Positions 18,601 through 25,808 of a stretch of DNA of 64,000 nt are shown here, in pieces. The notes beneath the pieces are model-generated. The model saw only the letters and a list, made by a program, of their open reading frames with translations, was not told where the DNA came from and made no database searches. Position numbers and translations under genes: made by a program. Each line of letters starts with the position of its first letter. The stretch's first letter is position 1. Source of the stretch: Shewanella denitrificans OS217 (GTDB lineage Bacteria; Pseudomonadota; Gammaproteobacteria; Enterobacterales; Shewanellaceae); NCBI RefSeq assembly GCF_000013765.1, contig NC_007954.1, forward strand, positions 4,464,001-4,528,000, read 5' to 3'.

Positions 18601-21600
18601 AAGATACCGTCGGAGGGGTAATGTCAACGGGCGCCACTAGCATAAACTCGTTACCGCCACTGTAACCACCACCATCGGTCGCAGCATAATACGCGGTAAG
18701 CACAGTGCTATTACCAGCTGCTGTCACAGTCCCGCCCTGAGGCAGGCCGGAAAAGTTCCCCGTTATGCTATCCACGCCATCGTTAACCAGCAGGCGGTAG
18801 CTATCACCTAATCCCGCTGTATAACTGTGATTAACATTCAGTGTGGCCGATGACACATCCACTGTGCCGTTTACTGCCACTGAGTCATAACCTGAGCCTA
18901 ACACTGTCCCTGTAATTTGTGCCGTCAGGGCACCGCCCGACGCTATGGTCAAGTTGCCGTTGATTGTGATTGTGCCAGGTCCTGAGATCCCAGGAGATAA
19001 AATACCACCACTTTGCACAGTCAAGGTATTGGTTGAACTTGTGGCAAAGAGACTGCCCGTACCTTCTAAGGTGCCACCCGATCCAATAGTGGCGCCAGTG
19101 GTGCCACTCAAGGCACCAGTTAGGCTCAAGCTGCCGCCGCTGATGCTGGTAACACCGGTATAAGTGCTAGTACCCGAAAGGGTTAACTTGCTCGAGCCAG
19201 ACTTAGTTAAGTTACTGCCACTACCTGTGATACCACCAGAAAAGCTGCTATCGCTGGTTTGATTAAGCGTAAGGTGTGCCCCATTCATGGCCAGAGTTCC
19301 CGCGCCAGAAAGTACTCCTATGGTTTCACTGGCATCGAGTCGCAATGTCGCCCCAGACGCTATACTGACCGCAGTGGTGTCTGCCATGGCCGCACCATTA
19401 TCCAGCACTAAGGTGCCTTCAGAGACAGATGTGGCGCCAGAATTAGTATTAGTACCTGCTAAAGTTAGGCTACCAGTATCGGTCTTAGTCAGAGTAGCTG
19501 TGCCACTGACTATGCCACTTAAGATCAAATTACTGCCGTTAATGACACTAATATTCGTACCCGTTGAGAGCTCAATATTACCGGATACTGTGCTGGTACC
19601 TAGGCTGTAGGCATCTGCCCCCAGTGCACCATAGTCGACAGCGTCAATATTTCTGCCTGTACCATTGAGAAACAGTGGCTCAGGGCTAACCACACCTGCG
19701 GCAATTCGCAGTGCCGACCCCGCATTAACGGTAGTGCTGCCTGAGGTTGAGCCTAAACCATTGTTGTGGGACAACAGTAGGCCACCTACAGTGATTGTGG
19801 TCGCGCCCGAATAGCTATTATTGCCGCTGAGTTGTAACACTGAAGCGCCAATTTTAGTCAGGGTGCCGCTGCCGGAAATCACCCCGGACAGATTAATAAT
19901 GTTACGACCACCACCGCCCGTTGGGTTGAATGACCCGCCAGCGGCGCCTAGGGTGATGGGATTATTAATCGTTTGAATATTAGGGTTGAAAGTAGACCCA
20001 CCGGTCACCGTCATGGCCAAGGTGCCGCCATCTAAAGTCAAGACGCCGGTATTGGCGCCATCTAGGTTAGTGTCAGCGTCAATATCTAGTGTCCCCCCTA
20101 GCACAGAGGTGCTACCCGTGCGGCTGCTGTTAGTTCCGGTCAAGCGCAAGGAACCCGCCCCTGCTTTAGACAAGTTACCCGCACCATTAATATTACTTGA
20201 AATCTGCAATTGATTAGCATGGGTTAAGGACAGGGTAAAACCTGAATCTAAGGTTAAGGTGCTGCCGGCAATAGCAAAGCTTGACCCTGCGGCACTGGCG
20301 TCAATCGTGAGATTTTCGGCAATACTCAAATTCCCAGCCAGTGACATACTGCTAGTAAAGGCGCTGGATAAAATCAGCGTCTGGCTACCCGTAGTGTCTG
20401 CTAGCGCTATCGCTACAGCCTCACTGAAACTCACGCCATTGTTGAGGTTGATCGTTGCGGTATCTGTGGTGCTGGTGACATAGATACTGTCGCTGGTAAC
20501 TGTGACATCTGCTGTGGTGCTGGCCGTGCCATCACTTAGGCTATAACGCAAGGCCGCATCTGCGGCGGGAGTATTGTTACTGTATTGAATGCGTTGCAAC
20601 ACATCCTGCACCAGTGATTTAGTGGCTGTGGTGGCGCTGCTATTAAAATTGATACTCAGCACGCCACTGGTATTAGTAAAGGTTGCGAAGGTTAAGCCGC
20701 CGCTCTGCAAATTAGCACCGCTAACGCTGAACAGTGCGCCGCTGGTATCGAAACCAAACACATCAGTGGTAATCGCTGTGCCCACCCGTTGCAGGGTTAA
20801 GCTCGCACCCGCATAGTTACCGTTGCCGCCATTAAGGGCATCGAGTTCAACATCACTGACGCCGAGACTAGTGCCTGCATCTAAGGACACATAATTACCC
20901 ACGCCAGCCCAAGCGACGCTGTCACCGTTAAGGTTGGTTAGCACAGGGGCGTTATTGCCCATAGTATAAGCTAGGGTATCCAGTCCTGGTGAAAAATTGA
21001 TTGCGTCGCTTGTAATGGTAAAGGTAGAGACTGAGGTCCAATCCACTGGCGTTAGTGTGACTCCAGCAAGACCCGACAGAAGAGTAAAATCCGCCTGAGT
21101 TTTTACTATTGTGGATCCTGAGCCGGAGGTGACGGTAAAGGTATAGTTTCCCGTACTGGCGGTGCCATCGGCTTCAAAGTAGACAAACGATGAAATATTC
21201 ACCGGACTAGAAAATGAGACCTGAACGGATGTAGCAGTAGCACCAACACCATAAAAAACATTACCGCTAGAGCCACCACCATTGCCACCATCAGCTACAT
21301 CCGCCGTGTCACCATTGAAAGTCGCAGTCATGGTGATGCCATCACCGTTGTCTGCCTCTATATAGTTTGCTCCAGATAGGGAGCCACCGTCACCATCGAA
21401 GGTGGGTAACACATGCTGCCAATTTGCCAGAGCTGGTGCTGAAAAGGGAAGCCGATGCTCAATCGCGCCAGTACTGACCTCTAATACCCAGTCGCCACCA
21501 AACTGAGCATGCCCGGTTGGCGTGTTGGACGCCGCCACATCTGCGTCAAGTGCTGTCGAAATATAAGCTAGCAAGGCCTCACCTTTTTCACCAGACGCAA

Positions 21601-21988
21601 GATTACAGCCATAAAAAAGAATGTCGGCTCTGGGGCTCAGGTTTTGCTTAAGTTGATTAAATAGATGTGGATTATTTTGCAGTACTTGTTGGTTTATCAC
21701 GCTATTACCAAGTTTAATTTCCCCGTCACTGCCGTGGGAAATAACATGCAATGCTTCAATATTTTTATAATCTTTGAGTATATCGCCAAGCTGCTCTAAG
21801 CCATTAGAGCTTAAATTCATCTCATGAATGACCACACCAGGTTTTAGGTCACGATAAAATACCGCTCTATCATCGACAGACTCATCAATAATCACGACTT
21901 CACGAGCCTGTTCTTGAAATGCCGCCACAGAGGAGCTCGTAGAAACGAATAGCAACATAATCAACAAAAAGGTGATTCTATGGTTCAT
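12626..21988 (-). CDS. giant repeat-rich surface protein: DUF4347, autotransporter-type repeats, Ig-like and cadherin-like repeats, internal GlyGly-CTERM, C-terminal beta-barrel
   Basis: A 3120-residue protein. Residues 1-24 are a signal peptide ending ...SSVAA. DUF4347 follows (about 31-190; ALHVISHGSDG, DILFYGCNLASG). About 560-1040 hold autotransporter-associated beta-strand repeats (LTKxGxGxLxLxG...). Residues 1131-1602 are four near-identical 118-aa Ig-like units. About 1830-2440 hold cadherin/VCBS-like repeats with DxDxD calcium motifs. A thrombospondin-3-like Ca-binding stretch lies near 2483-2515, then further cadherin-like units. Residues 2878-2899 are a GlyGly-CTERM-like sorting tail (SGGS, hydrophobic helix, RRK). 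Instead of ending there, the chain continues with a second signal-peptide-like helix (to Ala2935) and a 185-residue OmpA/OmpW-like beta-barrel ending in Phe. Function is probably adhesion or surface structure. ATG 21988 has GCGAG 9 nt upstream. Confidence 0.9.
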   Translation of the reverse strand: MNHRITFLLIMLLFVSTSSSVAAFQEQAREVVIIDESVDDRAVFYRDLKPGVVIHEMNLSSNGLEQLGDILKDYKNIEALHVISHGSDGEIKLGNSVINQQVLQNNPHLFNQLKQNLSPRADILFYGCNLASGEKGEALLAYISTALDADVAASNTPTGHAQFGGDWVLEVSTGAIEHRLPFSAPALANWQHVLPTFDGDGGSLSGANYIEADNGDGITMTATFNGDTADVADGGNGGGSSGNVFYGVGATATSVQVSFSSPVNISSFVYFEADGTASTGNYTFTVTSGSGSTIVKTQADFTLLSGLAGVTLTPVDWTSVSTFTITSDAINFSPGLDTLAYTMGNNAPVLTNLNGDSVAWAGVGNYVSLDAGTSLGVSDVELDALNGGNGNYAGASLTLQRVGTAITTDVFGFDTSGALFSVSGANLQSGGLTFATFTNTSGVLSINFNSSATTATKSLVQDVLQRIQYSNNTPAADAALRYSLSDGTASTTADVTVTSDSIYVTSTTDTATINLNNGVSFSEAVAIALADTTGSQTLILSSAFTSSMSLAGNLSIAENLTIDASAAGSSFAIAGSTLTLDSGFTLSLTHANQLQISSNINGAGNLSKAGAGSLRLTGTNSSRTGSTSVLGGTLDIDADTNLDGANTGVLTLDGGTLAMTVTGGSTFNPNIQTINNPITLGAAGGSFNPTGGGGRNIINLSGVISGSGTLTKIGASVLQLSGNNSYSGATTITVGGLLLSHNNGLGSTSGSTTVNAGSALRIAAGVVSPEPLFLNGTGRNIDAVDYGALGADAYSLGTSTVSGNIELSTGTNISVINGSNLILSGIVSGTATLTKTDTGSLTLAGTNTNSGATSVSEGTLVLDNGAAMADTTAVSIASGATLRLDASETIGVLSGAGTLAMNGAHLTLNQTSDSSFSGGITGSGSNLTKSGSSKLTLSGTSTYTGVTSISGGSLSLTGALSGTTGATIGSGGTLEGTGSLFATSSTNTLTVQSGGILSPGISGPGTITINGNLTIASGGALTAQITGTVLGSGYDSVAVNGTVDVSSATLNVNHSYTAGLGDSYRLLVNDGVDSITGNFSGLPQGGTVTAAGNSTVLTAYYAATDGGGYSGGNEFMLVAPVDITPPTVSSVNVPANATYVSGQNLDFTINFDENITVNTGGGTPQLALTIGATTRQANYQSGSGSSSLLFRYTIQSGDADSDGIAIGTLATNGGTLRDGAGNNANLTLNSVGPTSSVLVDAVAPTVSSVNVPANATYVSGQNLDFTINFDENITVNTGGGTPQLALTIGATGRQASYQSGSGTSSLLYRYTVQSGDADSDGIVISSLASNGGTLRDGAGNNANLTLNSVGSTASVLVDAVTPIVSSVNVPANTTYVSGQNLDFTINFDENITVNTGGGTPQLALIIGATTRQATYLSGSGTSSLLYRYTVQNGDTDSDGIAIGSLASNGGTLRDGAGNNANLTLNSVGSTASVLVDAAAPSISSVNVPANATYVSGQNLDFSINFDENITVNTAGGTPQLALTIGSTTRQAAYLSGSGTSSLMYRYTVQNGDLDSDGIAIGTLSSNGGTLRDAIGNNANLTLNSVGSTAAVLVDATAPTVTSVTSSTLDGSYKLGDVIALQVLFGEVVTVTGTPQLTLETGTIDRVVNYSSGTGSSTLIFNYTVQVGDVSSDLDYAVTTALALNGGSIKDAAGNDATLTLVTPGAVNSLGANKALVVDGVAPTMISSTPSDDGSAGYNDTLQLTFSEPVLAGIGSVRLYDASDDSLFETVDVANLVISGSSVTVDWVGNLIPTHSYYVQLTAGVIKDSAGNPFAGINDKTSLNFTVTHVAPVAMADSATTDEDSSIAIPVLSNDVSSGFALNPASVLIVTAPSNGSTSINNSTGVITYTPNANHNGADSFSYKVQDVNGGQSNAASVSITINAVNDAPVITGVPATSVNQGATYSFVPTASDVDANSVLSFSIVNKPSWAAFDTSTGALTGTPTRSDIGSTSGIGISVSDGILSAQLPAFSLEVLSTNSAPVATNASVSLDEDTSLSISFTATDAEDDVLSFEVVTQPASGKLVKHGSVWLYTPDADFNGDDSVRFIAKDAELSSTPGVVSIKVNPVNDEPKAVDDNISQSLSTDNSYTLAVLDNDTDVDGDTLTIDGAAADVGSVQIVSSQLKYQAPTGFVGPVALRYSISDGHKGRSNAKVQLLITGENSADAPVITVPADITANATGLFTQLKLGVATAVDASGKKLAVSLVNTKQLFAPGEHVAYWQATDSQGRSAIKSQKVTVKPLISISRNQVVSEGSEAKVSVFLNGPSPQYPVSVPYTVSGSSDGNDHDLVDGVVEITSGLSASFSVNVFDDGVTEADEELVISLDPSLNLSGQRETRLLITEANIAPQASIVVTQSNEQRTQVSKAEGKVYIKVKSRDVNSQDSLTEVWSTGALVLDTDADGSYFDPSTLDAGSYPISLVVTDDGTPQLSTKVQLTLLVKDSLPVLTGADSDGDLIPDNQEGFADTDGDGIADYLDAINECNVLQERASSQQTFLAESQSGVCLRLGNTAQLIGSQGIQVPDSALIKDALADNLGGLFDFELTAIPRLGASVAVVIPQARPVPTNAVYRKFVRGNWQDFVLNANNSVMSSAGNSGYCPPPGAAQWQAGLTEGHWCVQLSIEDGGPNDDDGIANGTIVDPGGVAVMLNSNSLPVAVADAVIVPVNQSAEIDVLANDTDADGDALTVRQVSSQFGTAVVLDNQQISYTPAADFIGTDVLVYSISDGKGGTASSELTVTVVANRAPVAVDDMASTDDKTVLLLNVLANDSDPDNQALSIIAASAEQGSVMIENNQLRYTPKTGFEGIDTVSYRISDGLDGEATANVMVSVKAYKAQVVDNQSGGSVHWLWSSMLLLSLVLRRKLNSLAKLKLALFKLAQHKNACFSALVLLLGVGSAQAKEENSPWYLDANLSVNETDKTQMELQQEVTAGTISGFDNSDTGVGLSLGYQVTPLLAFELGYLDLGEGSAQISGESLDAGQYHELMKLVSPVLPQGGTVGARFTLMEHQGWRFSVPVGVFIWESELHSDSQGQRLTTKLDDTDWYAGMRFDYALAQHWSMGLGINYYALAPNDVLSYQLSVRYQF
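13292..13357 (-). other. internal GlyGly-CTERM-like sorting signal inside the giant protein
   Basis: Residues 2878-2899 read Ser-Gly-Gly-Ser, a hydrophobic stretch (WLWSSMLLLSLVL) and Arg-Arg-Lys, the three parts of a rhombosortase-type tail. Such tails are normally at the very end of a protein. Here the frame stays open for 221 more residues. The Met in WSSM has GGAG close upstream, so independent internal initiation of the barrel is conceivable. Confidence 0.7.
17181..18596 (-). repeat. four tandem 354-bp repeats in the giant gene (118-aa Ig-like units)
   Basis: The marker accgaaga recurs at 17535, 17889, 18243 and 18597, exactly 354 bp apart, and a diverged copy of the same boundary lies at 17181. 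Each unit encodes one domain beginning SSVNVPANATYVSGQNLDF and ending with a GNNANLTLNSVG segment. Most differences between units are single-base, pointing to recent duplication or gene conversion. Copy number is likely to vary between strains. Confidence 0.93.
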
Positions 21989-22107
21989 ATATAGACTCGC
22001 AAAGTTAGGATTCGATTAATTTAGCTCTGTCATTCCTTTGGCAGACCATGTATAGATATCAATAGTTTAAACCGTTAAGTATACGGTGTTATTATCATGT
22101 TTAGAAA

Positions 22108-22135
22108 CATAAACCATCTATAGGGATAGTTTATG
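22108..22135. promoter_or_regulatory. inverted repeat between the collar and giant genes
   Basis: CATAAACCATC (22108-22118) pairs with GATAGTTTATG (22125-22135) with one mismatch and a 6-nt loop; a near-palindrome TGTTTAGAAACA adjoins at 22098-22109. It lies in the 172-bp gap before the giant gene and could be an operator or a partial terminator that tunes read-through from the collar gene. Confidence 0.4.
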
Positions 22136-22160
22136 TCAGAACCTTGGAAGCTTTATAAAC

Positions 22161-22757
22161 TTATCCCTTTGGAGGATATGCTCCTTGAAGCGCTATTATA
22201 AAGTTAATCGCCAAGAAAGGTTGCTCAATAACCACAGGCCGACCCGCCCCCATCATCGCAGTATTTCCACTAACATTGACTGTCGTACTGGTATTCACAG
22301 GCAATAACGTGGTATCTGGTGACGTGCTGTATGCATTAAGTGGGATCAATCCGCTTAGCACTTGTGCAGGAACAGTTGTAGGTCCAGGGATAGCCGTATC
22401 CCCCTTAGCCGATGAGGCGCTCATCTTTACATTGACCTCCCCGGTTGCTTTCAAATCTACCATATGAGCATGTGCGGGAAGCTGAGCACTAGTCAATGAA
22501 ACATATTCCGTGCCTCCTCTTTGCCCCAACGCTTTACTGGATAACCCCGCACCTGTTCCCACATGAACAGGCACCCGGCCACGCAAGTCGGGAAGAGCAA
22601 AACTAACCCCTTGAGTCCCACCATAGACATAACCTAATAGTGAAAATAAGGCTTGGTTTTCTGCTATTGGTAATAGTTGCCCATTACAAAAGGCCCAATA
22701 CTGAGGGGCGTAACTCCCTGCAAACATGCGGATCTCACCGATAAATGGATCTGGCAT
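22161..22757 (-). CDS. tail-collar-fold protein (MdpB/microcystin-dependent-protein-like)
   Basis: A 198-residue protein of the phage tail-collar family PF07484. The signature N-terminus IGEIRMFAGSYAPQYWAFCNGQLLPI is followed by ALFSLLGYVYGG and the motif FALPDLRGRVPVHVG, then QLPAHAH, all as in MdpB-like proteins of free-living bacteria. It has no signal peptide. A strong AAGGAG lies 8 nt before the ATG. It is the first gene of a minus-strand set with the giant protein and the 122-aa protein. There are no other phage genes around, so this is not a prophage. The promoter should lie in 22758-23002, where no gene is seen. Function of this family in non-phage settings is poorly known; a surface or tail-like role is inferred. 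Confidence 0.88.
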   Translation of the reverse strand: MPDPFIGEIRMFAGSYAPQYWAFCNGQLLPIAENQALFSLLGYVYGGTQGVSFALPDLRGRVPVHVGTGAGLSSKALGQRGGTEYVSLTSAQLPAHAHMVDLKATGEVNVKMSASSAKGDTAIPGPTTVPAQVLSGLIPLNAYSTSPDTTLLPVNTSTTVNVSGNTAMMGAGRPVVIEQPFLAINFIIALQGAYPPKG

Positions 22758-23002
22758 TATTTCGCTCCTTATAAAAGATCATAATTTAGTTAGCAAAAAC
22801 CATAAAGTAAATGTTTTTAAAACAAATTTAAATCACTACTTGGAAAGCAATGATCCCTGCCATGAATTTATTTCAGAGGATACAGAGAGTATAGGGACGA
22901 AAGTATTACAGCTTATTACAGGGAGACTTCGGTTGTAGTGCGCCACTCATCTGAGCCGATGGAAACCATAGTGTCTTCGCCTGAGTTGAGGTTATCTCTC
23001 GC

Positions 23003-24091
23003 TTACAAACTTTCCGTAAAAAGATATGTCGCAGACACGACTAAATTGCCCAAGCTTAACATCACAAATGAAGCCACCCTTAATACCGAGAAGTGAGTGC
23101 CAATAACATCACGCATTACTGTGCTCTGAATACGGCTATCTGTGAGAATAAAAACATGAGGATGCAGCATGAAGAACAATGCACATACAGCCAATAGCAA
23201 CCCCATTGAAGGAGCCAGCATCATGCCGACACAACACACGAGTATCAGCGTATACATTGCGGCAGGTCCACTAATGAAAGGTGCCTTACCAATAGCTAGG
23301 CTGACAAAGCTACCAATGAAGTAAAGACTACCAACAGCCAACAACGCATAAACGATACCATCACCGCCAAATTCAGCTTGTATTTTCGGCATCGCATAAC
23401 TTTCCAGCGCTCCTGTAGCAAAGTTCATAAGTAACAACAGTAAGATGTACCACAAGTTATTCAGTTGACTTAAATGTTGGCGTAAGATCCCAACAACCTG
23501 AGCAGGGCGAATTTGTCGACTAGACTGACTGGCGTTAAATAAGTTCCTTAATTGAAGCTTAACAGCGATACCGGCCAACAATAATAAAAACAACATAACA
23601 ACCAATAGTTGCGTTATCTCATAGCCGCCATAAAACAGTAAATGAACTCCAGCAGGGATCAACAGTGATAATGCTAATATCAATTGATTGAGCCAATTTC
23701 CGCGGGCTAAATTACCGTTTTGACTCCCCTCTATCACTGCCGCTTTTAAACATAACTGCACCGCGACCACCACACAAGAAGCCACCAATGTAAAACTGCA
23801 TGCTATCAAGATAAGACTTTGTGGTGGAACAATCAGCAGCCAAAGAGCCATAGCACTGAGAGTCGCCATTCCCCATAGCGTGATATCACGATATCGCCCT
23901 CTGTCAATATGATGACCCAAGACAAATGGAATGACTGTTGAGGCAATCGACGAGCAGAATAAGAATAACCCATAGTCACTGTTCGCCACCTCGGCTTCAG
24001 ACATTCGCGCCAACAAATAAAAGCGGATTAGTCCGACAATACTCAAAATGACCAGCTGCACCAAGGCCAATACTACAAACCAACGTTTCAC
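23003..24091 (-). CDS. MFS exporter, last gene of the NRPS operon
   Basis: A 362-residue polytopic membrane protein with about ten hydrophobic helices, starting with GTG at 24091 (complement of CAC). Loop residues such as FVLGHHIDRGRYRDI between helices 2 and 3 match the major facilitator pattern (GxLaDRxGRR), as in EntS-type siderophore exporters. It is shorter than the usual 400 residues, and the C-terminus ends soon after a last helix. Its GTG start overlaps the stop of a 33-aa ORF (GTGA), so it is translationally coupled to the operon. The likely role is moving the cluster's product across the inner membrane or providing resistance; this is inferred from context. Confidence 0.85.
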   Translation of the reverse strand: MKRWFVVLALVQLVILSIVGLIRFYLLARMSEAEVANSDYGLFLFCSSIASTVIPFVLGHHIDRGRYRDITLWGMATLSAMALWLLIVPPQSLILIACSFTLVASCVVVAVQLCLKAAVIEGSQNGNLARGNWLNQLILALSLLIPAGVHLLFYGGYEITQLLVVMLFLLLLAGIAVKLQLRNLFNASQSSRQIRPAQVVGILRQHLSQLNNLWYILLLLLMNFATGALESYAMPKIQAEFGGDGIVYALLAVGSLYFIGSFVSLAIGKAPFISGPAAMYTLILVCCVGMMLAPSMGLLLAVCALFFMLHPHVFILTDSRIQSTVMRDVIGTHFSVLRVASFVMLSLGNLVVSATYLFTESL

Positions 24092-24189
24092 GGAGAATTA
24101 ACGTCCTTTAAAAAGGGCAATGCAAAGGTCAAAATAACCGTCACAGCGATTAACCAAACAACATCCAGCGATAGTCTAAACATATCCAT
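24088..24189 (-). CDS. 33-aa single-helix membrane peptide, coupled to the MFS gene
   Basis: A short frame from ATG 24189 to TGA 24088-24090. The product has one hydrophobic helix (VVWLIAVTVILTFALPFL) flanked by charged ends. The stop overlaps the MFS GTG start in the arrangement GTGA, a classic sign of coupled translation. An in-frame TGA lies just upstream, so the start is fixed at this ATG; the ribosome site is weak. I do not recognise it. It could be a small subunit of the exporter or only a translational lead-in. Confidence 0.5.
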   Translation of the reverse strand: MDMFRLSLDVVWLIAVTVILTFALPFLKDVNSP

Positions 24190-24194
24190 TGCCG

Positions 24195-24349
24195 TTAACG
24201 CTCATTTTCAGCGATATCAGACTTATCTTGTACCGCCATCCACATACGTTTTAGAGTGTTAACCCGATAAAATAAATCAATAGTTTCCGCGCAAAGTGAT
24301 GTCTAGCTTGACTGTGCATCAATTTCAACTCACCCGCAGCGAACTTCAT
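24195..24349 (-). pseudogene. small ORF with apparent -1 nt frameshift (about 51 codons if restored)
   Basis: An ATG at 24349 overlaps the stop of the DUF3703 gene (TAATG) and opens a frame that dies after 32 codons at 24251. In another frame, open from 24288 to the TAA at 24195-24197, there is a protein-like segment (ETIDLFYRVNTLKRMWMAV). The distance 24349 to 24195 is 155 nt, one short of 52 codons, so adding one base near the GCGCGG at about 24286-24291 would give one smooth charged, helical 51-aa protein. This may be a true frameshift mutation, a sequencing error, or recoding. Function unknown. Confidence 0.45.
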
Positions 24350-24690
24350 TAGAAATATTCCTGCAAGATCTCTGGAATGGTCAATTTGTCGAAAAAGCCA
24401 TGGTTAGAATCACCGGGATTACCATTGGGTTGAGTCCCTGCCAGCATAGGTGCTGTGGCAAACGCCATAAAACAGCGAAACATCTGTACCCTTACCTCTT
24501 TAAGGTTTCCATTTTTGAAGCCCACCAGTAACATCCTCCAATGGATCTTCAAATGTTGCAGATAGCTATTTTTACTTAAAATATGGCAATAACCCAAGTC
24601 CGTCATAGCCTGTTGATAATTACCTTTTTTCAGATTTTTCTTGGCGCTACGATAATAAAGATCATAACCCTGTTGTTGTTTTTTGTTCAT
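24349..24690 (-). CDS. DUF3703-like protein
   Basis: A 113-residue soluble protein. A helical N-terminal half (AKKNLKKGNYQQAMTDLGYCHILS) is followed by HLKIHWRMLLVG, MFRCFMAFATAP and a NGNPG turn near the C-terminus. The order matches my memory of DUF3703, whose members have a helical hairpin, HxxHxxML and PxGNTG. No biochemical role is known to me. It starts 2 bp after the upstream GNAT/FemAB-like gene, and its stop overlaps the next tiny ORF, so it is within the operon. The link to the NRPS product is unknown. Confidence 0.65.
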   Translation of the reverse strand: MNKKQQQGYDLYYRSAKKNLKKGNYQQAMTDLGYCHILSKNSYLQHLKIHWRMLLVGFKNGNLKEVRVQMFRCFMAFATAPMLAGTQPNGNPGDSNHGFFDKLTIPEILQEYF

Positions 24691-24692
24691 CG

Positions 24693-25808
24693 TTATACCT
24701 TCATCTCAGTCATTACTTTCGCCCCTAGTGTGTTGAACAATTTGCCCAACAATCTCCACCCCAAACGTCTCCATGGTGAAAGGTGCTCAACTAATACGTG
24801 ATCGTATTCCATTGCTGCCCTCGCGCCGCGACGACGTTTAAACTCCCCCACGCCAGAGCTTAGGTGCAAGGGTTTGGCACCAGCCTGCGCCAAAAAAACC
24901 AATTGCCGTATACAGGCACGATAAATGCCTTTTTCACCGTCGTGATCATCGTGACCAACCAATCCACTGTAAATCATATCATCGGTTTCAAAGTAGGAAA
25001 TAAACCCCGACAGTTCACCATTTTGTTTCACAGCCAATAACTTAAAGCTGTCACAATAAATAGCCAATGACTCAAACCACTTCTCACTATAATCAGCACT
25101 CAGGTGCGAATACTTATTGACGTAAACACTCCGATAAAAACCACGTAGCTGTTGCGCGGTCTGTTTATCAACTTGAATGAAGGGTTCGAAAGTCACTTTC
25201 CCTTGATCCAGCAACTTGGCGTCAGCCTTCAAGGTACTGCGGATCTTAACCGCCTTTTTGCCTACCTCTTCGAGAACCTCAGGCCGCCAGATGTATATCT
25301 GCCGAGCTAACAATCGCAGCACATTACTGGTAGGGAAGCGCTCTATGCCCTTAATGCAAATCGCATGATTGGGAAAATCTTGCGTCAGCCGTGCGGTCAC
25401 CTTTTGCAACTGCTCATCAGTCAAATTTAATGAAGGGTTATTCGGTAACAGATTATTATTCAAGTAAACGACCTTGTTGATACCAAATCGAGTCAACAGC
25501 CACTTTAACCCACCAAGCAATACCAACAATGGATAACGGATCCGTTTTTGTCTCATGGTTTTAACAAAATCAATATTGTAATCCACGTAAAAAATCAGTG
25601 GTGACGACAGATACATCCCTCCACTGTCACCATTATTGACGACTAGCGGTATCATCTTCCCATCAATATTCAATACCAAGGGCTGTTGCAGGCAGTTTTC
25701 AATAAAAGGGCTTACTCCCTCTTTAAGGTAACCGTGGAATAAACCGACAAGCCCCTTGTCGCCACAATCGGACATTTGCTCAACGTCCATCATCATGATC
25801 TGATTCAT
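24693..25808 (-). CDS. FemAB/BioF2-like GNAT acyltransferase
   Basis: A 371-residue protein from ATG 25808, whose ATGA overlaps the NRPS stop; a TTG at 25814 in frame is less likely. The C-terminal half resembles the double-GNAT FemAB/BioF2-like fold: FYRSVYVNKYSHL, FKLLAVKQNGELSGFISYF, YSGLVGHDDHDG and PLHLSSGVGEFKRRRGA, where the last motif (GaxxFKxxrGa) is typical of this group. Such enzymes transfer acyl or aminoacyl groups to amines. In this setting it may acylate the peptide or an amine precursor, but the donor and acceptor cannot be read. No signal peptide, so it is cytoplasmic. Confidence 0.78.
   Translation of the reverse strand: MNQIMMMDVEQMSDCGDKGLVGLFHGYLKEGVSPFIENCLQQPLVLNIDGKMIPLVVNNGDSGGMYLSSPLIFYVDYNIDFVKTMRQKRIRYPLLVLLGGLKWLLTRFGINKVVYLNNNLLPNNPSLNLTDEQLQKVTARLTQDFPNHAICIKGIERFPTSNVLRLLARQIYIWRPEVLEEVGKKAVKIRSTLKADAKLLDQGKVTFEPFIQVDKQTAQQLRGFYRSVYVNKYSHLSADYSEKWFESLAIYCDSFKLLAVKQNGELSGFISYFETDDMIYSGLVGHDDHDGEKGIYRACIRQLVFLAQAGAKPLHLSSGVGEFKRRRGARAAMEYDHVLVEHLSPWRRLGWRLLGKLFNTLGAKVMTEMKV

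Noticed and set aside
22161..22757. Prophage remnant suggested by the tail-collar protein
   Set aside because: No other phage gene, integrase or att repeat nearby; MdpB-like proteins occur alone in many bacteria.
22726..22938. 70-codon plus-strand frame upstream of the collar gene
   Set aside because: It overlaps the collar gene start and its ribosome site on the other strand and has no recognisable content.
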